64,000 bases of DNA from Acetobacter oeni (GTDB taxonomy: Bacteria > Pseudomonadota > Alphaproteobacteria > Acetobacterales > Acetobacteraceae): positions 62,001 through 126,000 of the forward strand of contig NZ_WOTA01000008.1 in assembly GCF_011516825.1 (NCBI RefSeq), given 5' to 3'. Both the position numbers and the translations under genes were made by a program. The number at the start of each line of letters is the position of its first letter. The stretch's first letter is position 1. The notes under the pieces are model-generated. The model ran no database searches. It was not told the DNA's origin and was given only the letters and a program-made list of their open reading frames with translations. Below are positions 27,175 to 35,939 of the stretch, piece by piece.

Positions 27175-27599
27175 TATACAGACCTCCTCTGACTAGCAAA
27201 GAAATCGACCGTCTGAGCTACAATATTCTCGGAGTCAAATTTTCCTGCATTTGAAAACGTCAAAGTTAAACCAGAATATTCATATTTTGACGTTGATCCA
27301 TCTGCCTCCTGGATATAGCAATAAAGTACACCAGATGAAATTGTGCTTGCATTCCAGAATGCCAACTCATCTGCATTGAACAATGTATCTAAAGCATAAT
27401 TCCCTCTGTCAATGGTAAAACTTCCACGCCACCCTGATGGAGTGTTGAATTCTATAGGAGGCTTATTTAGTGGATTTGTTCTTTGAACTTTAATTTCCTG
27501 ACGAACCTGAAAATCAATTACATCCTCCAGATCAATCCGTGCGCCATTCCAGATCAGAATAATAGATCCCTGTCGACCTATTGTATACGGTGTTGTCAT
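27174..27599 (-). CDS. Phage tail tube protein
   Basis: The 141-residue protein follows the sheath gene directly, as tube genes do in contractile phages. Size and beta-rich content (WNGARIDLEDVIDFQVRQEIK, GWRGSFTIDRGNYALDTLF, YEYSGLTLTFSNAG) fit the tube fold. The tube polymerises inside the sheath, with length set by the tape measure. Confidence 0.75.
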   Translation of the reverse strand: MTTPYTIGRQGSIILIWNGARIDLEDVIDFQVRQEIKVQRTNPLNKPPIEFNTPSGWRGSFTIDRGNYALDTLFNADELAFWNASTISSGVLYCYIQEADGSTSKYEYSGLTLTFSNAGKFDSENIVAQTVDFFASQRRSV

Positions 27600-29161
27600 T
27601 ATTGACTTGAGACCGTTACATCGGCCCCTCCATTTATATTAACAATGAATTTGCGATTAACGCCAAAATATGTAATACTTATATCAGCTTGCAGGTAACC
27701 CAACGCTGTTCGTGATTGAGGATTATTTGTTGATGAGCACGTGACAGAATAAGCAGTGCTACCAGTAGTAGTTCCTATGATACCCCGTGACTGCAGATCC
27801 GATAGAAAGCCAGTAAGTGTCGCTTCAACATTAGAAAAGAGCGTAGGAGACATCGCGAGGCCAATATATATTCCCATACCATTCGAAATGGTTTCGGCAA
27901 TAAAATTTGTCACTCTGGTATATTCATCCCCATCAATTTCGGGGTTACTTGACACATTAAATCCACCTCGTACGCACCAGTATGCGCCGCCAGGAGCAGG
28001 ATTACAAATAACATCAAGGCCATTTTCAAATAAAGAAGTAAGCTCAGCAGAAGAATAAGTCATTGTCTGTCCGTCAGACACCAGACCGGCTTTCTGGCTA
28101 CCAACTATTCCATATAATTGCTTATTAAGGCTGGGCAATTCAGGTGACAACATGGCCAGACATCCCGCGACAAAACCATGAGGTGCTACCAGACGTGTCA
28201 ACGAATTTTCAGAATCGTACCAATAAAGCCAGTCACCAAGCATTACTTTTAATGCGTAACTATCAACAGCAGCAGTGACCCGATTTGATACCGCGTCAGC
28301 AATAGACTCACCCGATGGACCGGAAGTGATCATATAAAGACCTTCCGCTAATCCAAAAGATATCTGCGCAGTCCATGTTGATGAATCTGTAACACCAGAC
28401 AAAACGCCGATACTGCAACTCTGTCCACGTAGTGCGTACATGCCCGTTCGTGTCGTACCGTCTGACCCTAGAAGACTTTGAGCTGTCACGCCGGAATTTC
28501 CGTCTTCGCCGCTCGCGAACGTCTGTGAGGAAACAGCAGAAGGAGCGGCGCCAGAATTAGTCCCCGCAGAGGCCACTACTAATGCACTAGCTCCCCTGGC
28601 AGAAGATTGTCCGCTATTAACTGCGCTGATAAGATCAGACCAGAATGATGCGTTACCATCAGAAGCAGATAAATTATCAAATGCTTCAGGTAATGCATTT
28701 GGCATCTGAAACACGAGCTTCCATGTCCCTGGAGCTGAGCCTGTAGTCAGATCGGCAGTAATTGTATTTCCTGCGGTACCACTATATTTCGCGGACAAAA
28801 GAACAGGATAAGTTGCTGAAGTGGAATCATAAAGCATCGCACAAGAAGCCGCAACATCCGTTCCATCGGTAACACGCACACCGACGAAATCGCTTGCTCC
28901 CTGAACAATTGCAGCAGATACCGGAGTCGCCAGATCAAATGCAGTTGTTTGCATTGGACCAAAAGCTTCTATTCTTTCTTGGGATGTGCCAAACACTACT
29001 GGCGTATTTACAGGACCCCATGTGGCCGTACCAACAACGCCTATAATATTTGTTGATGCCCCTGAGAGTGAAGTACTCGCAGGAGTTAAAATCTGCACAT
29101 ACAGATCTGGAACAGTTAATGCAGCTGTATTAAGTGACCCACCTTGAGATATTACACCCAT
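27599..29161 (-). CDS. Phage contractile tail sheath protein
   Basis: The 520-residue protein shows the sheath signature: an N-terminal strand region (VPDLYVQILTP, NIIGVVGTATWGPVNTPVVF), a middle ASDFVGVRVTDGTD, and a C-terminal core (SNVEATLTGFLSDLQSRGII, YLQADISITYFGVNRKFIVNI). This establishes that the tail is contractile (myovirus or Mu type). The start overlaps the stop of the 58-residue gene upstream (TAATG). Confidence 0.85.
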   Translation of the reverse strand: MGVISQGGSLNTAALTVPDLYVQILTPASTSLSGASTNIIGVVGTATWGPVNTPVVFGTSQERIEAFGPMQTTAFDLATPVSAAIVQGASDFVGVRVTDGTDVAASCAMLYDSTSATYPVLLSAKYSGTAGNTITADLTTGSAPGTWKLVFQMPNALPEAFDNLSASDGNASFWSDLISAVNSGQSSARGASALVVASAGTNSGAAPSAVSSQTFASGEDGNSGVTAQSLLGSDGTTRTGMYALRGQSCSIGVLSGVTDSSTWTAQISFGLAEGLYMITSGPSGESIADAVSNRVTAAVDSYALKVMLGDWLYWYDSENSLTRLVAPHGFVAGCLAMLSPELPSLNKQLYGIVGSQKAGLVSDGQTMTYSSAELTSLFENGLDVICNPAPGGAYWCVRGGFNVSSNPEIDGDEYTRVTNFIAETISNGMGIYIGLAMSPTLFSNVEATLTGFLSDLQSRGIIGTTTGSTAYSVTCSSTNNPQSRTALGYLQADISITYFGVNRKFIVNINGGADVTVSSQ

Positions 29162-29337
29162 TATAATTCTCTCTTACTCTCAGAAATACCTATTTTATTA
29201 TTTTTTGGCAAATTTATATATCTAACAAATTTAATCTGATCAGAACCAGTGATACTAGAAATAACTGTACTGTTTTCAATCAAATCTCCTTTTTTATAAT
29301 TACCAAAATCTGAAACCACTAATAAAGCTTTTCCCAT
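29161..29337 (-). CDS. Small phage protein between neck and sheath genes
   Basis: A 58-codon frame from ATG 29337 (MGKALLVVSDFGNYKKGDLI). Its stop overlaps the sheath start as TAATG, which supports real coupled translation. The GNYKKGDLIEN segment, with V and I strands around it, suggests a small beta barrel. A similar small gene often sits just before the sheath in Mu-like operons. No function can be assigned. Confidence 0.6.
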   Translation of the reverse strand: MGKALLVVSDFGNYKKGDLIENSTVISSITGSDQIKFVRYINLPKNNKIGISESKREL

Positions 29338-29344
29338 GTTTTCT

Positions 29345-31300
29345 CTACGCTATAAAAGGAATATCTGGATACACGCCTTCGCGCGCTGCATTATTTATAG
29401 ATGACCCTATTACAGAAATACGATCTGTGTTTCTGCTACTCGCAGAGTAAGTCGCAGAGTAAGTAGGAGATAACCAGCCACCTTCAGTAAACTGATTCCA
29501 TGCATAAATAAGCCCAACTCCCGCCGGACATTCAGATGCATTTTTTATAAATGTTGTCATATTCATAATATGTGATGCAATATCAGTAGCGGTCCCCGCT
29601 TCATAATAATTTTCTGACGACAGCTCAGAACTTATTGGATAAAACGCCTGCGGATTCTCAATAAGAGGACGCTGATCCCATCCAGTCATCGCGGTAGGAA
29701 TCATCGGAAAACCAGAATTTACTCTATCATTCCAATCAGTTTCAGCAGCATTTACCAATGCGGAATAGGTTTGAGGACTGCCAGATAAACGAGGATTGCA
29801 GTAGGCACCGGCAGCATCGGCCCCCACACTCTTCGCAATATCTGCGTTATCATAATCCGAAATAGCAGAATCAGAAAGATATACAATATACGGATTTTTA
29901 TTATGTGCTTCAAGAACAGACTCACGAATAAAACCGATTGCCCGACTAAGACCACCCGGCAACTTGGCCAACTGACTATTCCCCCTGTTAATTATAAAAT
30001 ACAGCGGTCGGCCACTCAGGACTGTCATATATTCATCGCGGCCCATCAGCATGATATCTCTTTTAAAAGTATCAGTATAACCATCGCAGCTTGTCGTATC
30101 AGCCCAGTTCGATGGCTGACCTATCATACAAAACTGAAGCCCTTTTTTAGAATTACTAGATAGATAAAATGATAGAGCAAGACTTAAAGAATCATTTTCA
30201 GGATACGATTCAAATGCCCAGAATGATAATCCACATGAGATTGCATCAGAAATTTCCTGATTTATCGATTCCTGTGTAGCTGTCGGCCAAGCGACCTCGT
30301 TTTCTGCACTTATAATCGCATTTCCAGGCAAACGATAAAACCATTCTTCGGAATTCAGGGCTGCCGCGCATTGTTCATCAATAACATTAGACATGTCATG
30401 CCACGCGTCGAATCTGATTGCGCCTAAGGGAGGCAGAACCGAAGACATATTCTCTCCCCCAACACCAAAAGCCCAATCAGAATTAACAATTCCTACAGGC
30501 CACAAGGCCGGAACTGAATTAACAGACTGCGTCCATCCAATTTCAATTTTCCATAATAAATTTAGTCTATATAAATTTGTATTCAGGTTACTGTCATCCA
30601 CTTCTCTTCCTGCAAAAATAAAATATCCAATTTCATTTTTATCAGTCTCCGTTAATTCATTCTCAAGAACCGCTGTCATTACAGCTTGTTCGAGAATATC
30701 CCTAATCAGAATAGAAGGGGCAAAAATTGAAATATTAAATGTCTGTTCAGTTCGTGACAATTCACGAGTGACAACAATACTCTTCCCTACCCTACCATAC
30801 ATTGTATGGGGTGCAGCAACCGACAATGTCGAATCAGAACAAAGCACGCTGACTTGCCCGATATTTTCGACCACAGCCTCAATCAACTGAGCAATAAGCT
30901 CAGCTGTGTAGCCGGTTTTCACGGCTACGGGATAAGCAACATTATCAATCACTATGCCAGCTACACCGTCAGATGCAGCCACCCCCTGAAATGTAACAGA
31001 ATCTCCAGAAATTGCATTTTGCGAAGATATTCCAAAGGTATTATTACAAGAGCGGGCATGCCATCCCCGATTGTATCGTGTTTTATCGACAGCAGTCCCT
31101 GATTTTTGATTAATAGTTATCCAGCTAACTGCCGGCGAAGATTTAAGATCTTTACCAAGCTCGGTTTCTTGCGGCCACCCACGACAGATTTTAACATCAT
31201 AACCGATAGCAGATGTCATGCTATCGATCAAAGAATCCGGATAAATATAATCAGCTAGTATTTTTGCCAGTAACGCTTCAATTTCACAGACTTTAACCAT
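29345..31300 (-). CDS. Phage neck/tail-completion protein fused to a GH99/WbsX-like glycosidase domain
   Basis: The 651-residue protein has two parts. Residues 1 to about 275 look structural (RGWPQETELGKDL, SWITINQKSG, later ALWPVGIVNSDW) and occupy the place of a neck or tail-completion protein. Residues about 290-620 show a (beta/alpha)-barrel pattern of the GH99/GH71/WbsX type. In order this is IRFDAWHD, ISAENEVAWPT, ISCGLSFWAFESYP with YLSSNSKKGLQFCMI, GRPLYFIINRG, YIVYLSDSA, then MTGWDQRP and the C-terminal YAWNQFTEGGWLSPT. The last resembles the NEWxEGxxLEP hallmark of that clan. The enzyme might degrade host polysaccharide during adsorption. The domain call is by pattern only. Confidence 0.6.
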   Translation of the reverse strand: MVKVCEIEALLAKILADYIYPDSLIDSMTSAIGYDVKICRGWPQETELGKDLKSSPAVSWITINQKSGTAVDKTRYNRGWHARSCNNTFGISSQNAISGDSVTFQGVAASDGVAGIVIDNVAYPVAVKTGYTAELIAQLIEAVVENIGQVSVLCSDSTLSVAAPHTMYGRVGKSIVVTRELSRTEQTFNISIFAPSILIRDILEQAVMTAVLENELTETDKNEIGYFIFAGREVDDSNLNTNLYRLNLLWKIEIGWTQSVNSVPALWPVGIVNSDWAFGVGGENMSSVLPPLGAIRFDAWHDMSNVIDEQCAAALNSEEWFYRLPGNAIISAENEVAWPTATQESINQEISDAISCGLSFWAFESYPENDSLSLALSFYLSSNSKKGLQFCMIGQPSNWADTTSCDGYTDTFKRDIMLMGRDEYMTVLSGRPLYFIINRGNSQLAKLPGGLSRAIGFIRESVLEAHNKNPYIVYLSDSAISDYDNADIAKSVGADAAGAYCNPRLSGSPQTYSALVNAAETDWNDRVNSGFPMIPTAMTGWDQRPLIENPQAFYPISSELSSENYYEAGTATDIASHIMNMTTFIKNASECPAGVGLIYAWNQFTEGGWLSPTYSATYSASSRNTDRISVIGSSINNAAREGVYPDIPFIA

Positions 31301-31974
31301 TATACCTTATCCGTAATCACATTAAGACGATATCCGAATATGGTTTTTTCTAGATTGTAAATGTGATACGAATTTGATCCGGATATTTTGATACGTAGCC
31401 CCTGATGCAATATAATTCCTAGTATAACAGGCATTAAGATCTTAAATCCACTAGTCTGGATATCTGTACCAAGGTGCGTCAAAGGACGTCCTCCGCCTCC
31501 ACTTTCCTGCATGGAAACAGGCCAGTTTTTGGCTATAAGCCGATCATGCGCCCATACTGGCCCTTCGGAAGCACGAAGACCCATTAAATTATTATCAGAT
31601 GAAATATCACTTTCGTAAATTGAAATAACTTCATTTTTTAAAACAACCAATACAGGTCGATCAGATTCTATCTTGGATACAAAATAAATTTCTTTCGCAT
31701 CACGTCTTTCATCTGATACCTTAACGAGATAATCTCCAACACATAATTCCGATATATCGATTAAAGCAAATAAGAAATTATGTTCCCACGTTATTGGAGT
31801 TGTCCCTGACATTGATGCTGAAATGTCAAACAGACATTTTATAAGAGCAATGTAATTATCCCTGAAAGGACCTGATGTATCTGAAACTCTGTACAGCTTT
31901 ACATTTCCGCCAGGAACACCAGCTACCTTCGCCAATCCTGATGAAATTTTTTGTTTTATACAGACAGCTTCCAT
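31300..31974 (-). CDS. Phage head-tail/neck protein, unknown
   Basis: I prefer the ATG at 31974, which overlaps the upstream stop as TGATG (224 residues). An ATG 33 bases earlier (32007) would overlap the upstream gene by 34 bases. The protein has no motif I recognise. It lies in the head-tail connector block between the capsid-side adaptor and the neck-glycosidase fusion, and its last base touches the start of the latter. Confidence 0.5.
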   Translation of the reverse strand: MEAVCIKQKISSGLAKVAGVPGGNVKLYRVSDTSGPFRDNYIALIKCLFDISASMSGTTPITWEHNFLFALIDISELCVGDYLVKVSDERRDAKEIYFVSKIESDRPVLVVLKNEVISIYESDISSDNNLMGLRASEGPVWAHDRLIAKNWPVSMQESGGGGRPLTHLGTDIQTSGFKILMPVILGIILHQGLRIKISGSNSYHIYNLEKTIFGYRLNVITDKV

Positions 31975-32372
31975 CAGACAATAAACCGTATCGCTCCGGA
32001 ATTCCATTCTGGTCCGGCTTTAACTCCAAGAAAGTGGACCAGTTCCAGCCTCTGCTGGTAAAATAAGGAAATTCTCTCTGAGACTTCCGTTTTATTATGT
32101 GTCCATACTGAAGCTTTATCTGTGTCAATGTTTTGTGCTGCCTGAGAGGGGCCCAACTCAAGACAAGAAAGAATATTGAGCATAGAACGCGCAACCTCTA
32201 TCTCCGCATTCGAGAGATTATTTATTTTATACTCGAAATCTCCATATTTTGCGAAATATGGCCACGAATACTGTATATTGCTTTCATCCCCTTTAACTGG
32301 ATACCAGCAATACCTTCTCAAATTGACTTTTTCCACTTCAGTCAGATTAATCGAGCGTAGTCCGCTGGTCAT
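31974..32372 (-). CDS. Phage head-tail connector/adaptor-like protein
   Basis: The 132-residue protein begins TSGLRSINLTEVEKVNLRRYCWYP and follows the major capsid gene. Size, helical content (SNAEIEVARSMLNIL, SERISLFYQQRLELVHFLG) and position fit a gp6-like head-tail adaptor. The assignment is positional. Confidence 0.5.
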   Translation of the reverse strand: MTSGLRSINLTEVEKVNLRRYCWYPVKGDESNIQYSWPYFAKYGDFEYKINNLSNAEIEVARSMLNILSCLELGPSQAAQNIDTDKASVWTHNKTEVSERISLFYQQRLELVHFLGVKAGPEWNSGAIRFIV

Positions 32373-32435
32373 TACAGATATCCAAAAGTAAGTTTCTGAA
32401 TTAGTGATTCATCGACAATGAATCACTAATTTATA

Positions 32436-33803
32436 TTACAAGCTTTCGATAATAACGCCTCTTTTAAGATAGCTATTTGTAGATGTTGGAATGATAGAGG
32501 GGTTTACTGTCGCATCAGTCGGAAGAGCGAAACCACCAATCCAATACCATGACTGAGCGATAATTTGTTTTAGCCGATCAAGAGGCTCCCGTGTAATCAT
32601 CATAATACCGTCGACATTCTCTATCAACGCTTTGTCGCTGTCAGGGATATCCAATGCACCATTATAATCCCCTTCAATGAGAGCTCCCTGACCGCAGACA
32701 ATAGCACGATGGACAACACCGGCTCCTAACGATGCCTGCAAAGGAGCCTCAGTCGTCGGTATAAATCTTACCCCAAGAAGCTCGACAACCGACCCGGCAC
32801 GATATGTCTCGCTTCCATATGCGCCCCGGTAAAGATACTTGAAATCACCATCTCTGAAGAGACCAAGCATCTGCTGATCGTCCAGGTAACAATGATAAGC
32901 ACCGTCAATGGTTGGAACGTTATTCATCCGAAGAGCTGCAACAGCCGCAAGAACTGTCTGGATTCCAAGCGTGTCCCCAGCGATGTAGGTGCTGGAACCA
33001 TAATTTCCTGTAGGAGCAACGAGCTGCGCAGTCGTAAGCCTGTTATTCGGACGAAGCACAAGAGGAGCTGTAGAGGCTACCACAGCGTTACCCGCCGTGG
33101 CGTCCGCCACCGAAACAGAGGTAGAAAAAATCAGCTTTCCTGACTGGCCTAACGGTGCAGTCGATGTGTTGACTGCATCAGAGCTGACCCCCGCCAACGT
33201 GTAAGCATTGCTCCCCACGGTAACAGTCATTCCGGAAGATTGTGCGACCGAAATTACCTGTCCCGCAGAATTCAATAGCCGTTCAAAACCCCGGATATCA
33301 TCAACAGATACCTGTGTGCCGGATGCAGACAGCGTAGCCGAAACACGCGTATTTCCCCCCATGTAGCCACCCACACCGGAATCACCACCGCCAAACAGGG
33401 TATTACGTGCAATACGATCAAGAGACTGAAGAGCCTGAATTCCATTAGTGTTTGCATTAGCAAGAAACTGGTCAGCAATGCCAACTCCCTCACTAACTAC
33501 ATTCAGATCAATAGTGTCACCATATTGATTAATAGTTAGTGTATACTGTTCCACCGACCAGGTCGAAGGCGTTAGTCCGTTGTCGAAATTTGTATTCTGA
33601 GTCGGATTCATCGGCGTCGTTACTGGTGCCTTTAAACCTTTCCGTGTTTTTGTAATACTTTCACCAATACGGTTCGGAAAAATCTCACGGTCTGCAATCG
33701 CCCGGAAAGCTATGCGAGATTGAAGTGCAGCACCGAATTCACGAGCAAGATAGCCTTCCTGAATAATTGGCTGGAGCTGTGCAGGAAAATTGTCAATAGC
33801 CAA
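32436..33803 (-). CDS. Major capsid protein
   Basis: The 455-residue protein follows a scaffold-like gene and precedes connector genes. The N-terminal arm (LQSRIAFRAIADREIFPNRIGESITKTRKG) and the order TPSTWSVEQYTLTINQYGDTIDLN suggest an HK97-fold capsid protein of the N4-gp56 / P22-like type. A middle segment (about 165-260, rich in S, T, V and G) could be an inserted surface domain. The C-terminal part shows YHCYLDDQQMLGLF and VVHRAIVCGQGALIEGDY. Confidence 0.75.
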   Translation of the reverse strand: MAIDNFPAQLQPIIQEGYLAREFGAALQSRIAFRAIADREIFPNRIGESITKTRKGLKAPVTTPMNPTQNTNFDNGLTPSTWSVEQYTLTINQYGDTIDLNVVSEGVGIADQFLANANTNGIQALQSLDRIARNTLFGGGDSGVGGYMGGNTRVSATLSASGTQVSVDDIRGFERLLNSAGQVISVAQSSGMTVTVGSNAYTLAGVSSDAVNTSTAPLGQSGKLIFSTSVSVADATAGNAVVASTAPLVLRPNNRLTTAQLVAPTGNYGSSTYIAGDTLGIQTVLAAVAALRMNNVPTIDGAYHCYLDDQQMLGLFRDGDFKYLYRGAYGSETYRAGSVVELLGVRFIPTTEAPLQASLGAGVVHRAIVCGQGALIEGDYNGALDIPDSDKALIENVDGIMMITREPLDRLKQIIAQSWYWIGGFALPTDATVNPSIIPTSTNSYLKRGVIIESL

Positions 33804-33815
33804 GAGTTAAATCCT

Positions 33816-34388
33816 TTAGTTAAAACGGCGTGAATATGAAGGTGCAATCTTTTTAAGCGATGCCCGGTAATCCGACTCGGTCATTTCCCGCACTGACGTC
33901 GGACCAGCGGATTTAATTTTTGGAGCTGCTAAAAGCTTTGCAGTTCCCGTCAATTTTCCCTCTTTTTCGTAAGATGAAAACAGAAATGGCTTACATGTCT
34001 TCATCTCTTTAAATGCATCTTCCACTCCGAAAACATTTCCGTCAGCGTCAACTGAAATATTTGAAGCATTGAGCAGCGGGAGACAGTCCATATCTACAAG
34101 TCCCGACGTAATAGCTGCTGCTTTAATAGCCGAGCTTCGACGCACCTCCGCCATTTCGGCAATTTTTGCATCAACTGTCGCAGCTGCATCGACACGTGCG
34201 CGCTCAAGCTCAGCTTCCATTGCAGAATTTTTTGCTCGAGCTTCCGCCAGATCAGCCTGAACCTGTGCAAGCTGACCTGAAAAGGCGTCAGCCACACTAT
34301 CCGCAACCGATCTGCTTCCACCATTGAGGTCGCCGTTACCCGCAACGCCATCATCGAGCGCGAAAAAAACATTATCAAATAATTTCAT
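33816..34388 (-). CDS. Capsid scaffold-like protein
   Basis: The 190-residue protein has a central coiled coil (about residues 35-85, AQVQADLAEARAKNSAMEAELERARV). A C-terminal basic part (SLKKIAPSYSRRFN) follows. Coiled-coil scaffolds of this size lie between portal and capsid genes, as here. It would direct procapsid assembly and then leave or be cleaved. No protease gene is adjacent. Confidence 0.65.
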   Translation of the reverse strand: MKLFDNVFFALDDGVAGNGDLNGGSRSVADSVADAFSGQLAQVQADLAEARAKNSAMEAELERARVDAAATVDAKIAEMAEVRRSSAIKAAAITSGLVDMDCLPLLNASNISVDADGNVFGVEDAFKEMKTCKPFLFSSYEKEGKLTGTAKLLAAPKIKSAGPTSVREMTESDYRASLKKIAPSYSRRFN

Positions 34389-35894
34389 TTATACCTCAGT
34401 TGGATCGCGGTCCTGAACCTGTCCGTCCAATGCTTTCAAACGTTCATCATGCGCTTTAATATCATCAAGTATTTTATTTTTTTCCTCGCCGACATGCTGA
34501 ACATGCGTTGCCGGACGCATCATCCTGATCGCTGTATCCACTGATACTGCATTCGCAGAACGTGCTGCCTGCACTGCATTGGCCATAGTCTGCATGTCCC
34601 CAAAAGTTGGTTCAAACCATGGAGGCCAGACCAGTGAAATATTTCCGGCCTCAATGGGACCGTGGAATTTGCCACCAATATTTAATTCCGGAACAACCTG
34701 GCTGATTCGACAGATAAGGTTCAGAACCGAAACAAACCCAAACTCCCCGTATGATCGACGGAGGCGTCCGGTGAGCCACGTTAATCCGAGACACATCAGT
34801 TCCATGGCCCTTCCCGACTGTGCCGCCGTAACACGATCTCCATGAGCTCTGTTTCCATGCATGGCTTCAAGTGCCAAAGCACGCAATGCTTCCCACATAT
34901 TCAGAGATGCCGCCGCACCAGTGCCGTTTATTTCAAGAAGTTTTGCCTCTCCTCCCTGTGGAAGAGAAATCGCATGAGATGCGTCTTTTGGAATCTGTTG
35001 TGGCATCATGCCAGGCAACTGATATTCGTCAGCAGAAAGAACCATCGTCGGATCAGCAGAGTATCGCAATCCGCGCACAGTTTGAGAGAGCAGGTAATCA
35101 GCATCAATCATCGTATCGATACCGGCGGCGAATGTACATTTTCCATCAGGCGACCCTGGATCTGTTCCAGGAAGGTTTTTGATCCATACAATCGGAACAA
35201 CCCCTAATCCGTGACTAACTGATCTTACGTCATCACGCATCAGCCCATCTTCCCCACGAAGCGGACTATCTAATCTGACAGGCTGATACCAGATTGTCTC
35301 ATTTTCTGTAAAATCCCGGGTAAACCAGTAATTACCGGGAGGGTGATCTCCGAATCCTGCTCGCAGGAGTCCATCCGCATCAACAATATATTGCTCTCTG
35401 ACTCTGAGAAGTTTTCGCACGTCAAAAAGGGAAAATGTTGGCTCCAGAAAACATGTTCTTTTAATTTCGATAACAAGCTCACTGTCTACCGCCTGAATCA
35501 GAATGGCCACAGACCCGACCGAACCCATTACGGCCGCCTGCTCCATGACTGACGAGAGATTTAAATCTGATATAATATTTCGTAAAAGATGCTCCCGGTC
35601 ATTATCATCAGCCCCCTCTTTCGTCTTCGTAACTACGGCGGGCCAGTGTGATTGACTAAAAAGAAGAGATACTGAATCATCGACAACCGTACTGCACAGA
35701 TTGCTTCTTATAGAAGGGCGCCGTCGATTAATTGGTATATAAGTGGTATCCGCATCACAACTTTTAAAAAATGGGTACGGTATATGGTCGTATAATGTGC
35801 CATCAAGAACTTTTTCAAACGCTAGAAGTTCTCGGGTACGACGTGACAGTGATGATGGAAACATCATCGTTTTTTTTAATTCAAACCAGTCCAA
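34389..35894 (-). CDS. Phage portal protein
   Basis: The 501-residue protein lies directly after terminase. The order SVSLLFSQSHWPAVV, VMGSVGSVAILIQAVDSE, GVVPIVWIKNLPG and DTMIDADYLLSQTVRGLRYSADPTMVL is the portal pattern. The portal forms the dodecameric DNA channel of the head. Confidence 0.8.
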   Translation of the reverse strand: MDWFELKKTMMFPSSLSRRTRELLAFEKVLDGTLYDHIPYPFFKSCDADTTYIPINRRRPSIRSNLCSTVVDDSVSLLFSQSHWPAVVTKTKEGADDNDREHLLRNIISDLNLSSVMEQAAVMGSVGSVAILIQAVDSELVIEIKRTCFLEPTFSLFDVRKLLRVREQYIVDADGLLRAGFGDHPPGNYWFTRDFTENETIWYQPVRLDSPLRGEDGLMRDDVRSVSHGLGVVPIVWIKNLPGTDPGSPDGKCTFAAGIDTMIDADYLLSQTVRGLRYSADPTMVLSADEYQLPGMMPQQIPKDASHAISLPQGGEAKLLEINGTGAAASLNMWEALRALALEAMHGNRAHGDRVTAAQSGRAMELMCLGLTWLTGRLRRSYGEFGFVSVLNLICRISQVVPELNIGGKFHGPIEAGNISLVWPPWFEPTFGDMQTMANAVQAARSANAVSVDTAIRMMRPATHVQHVGEEKNKILDDIKAHDERLKALDGQVQDRDPTEV

Positions 35895-35939
35895 TTTCTC
35901 GCCTATCTAATGTAAATATTTTATAGTTAAAATATAAAA

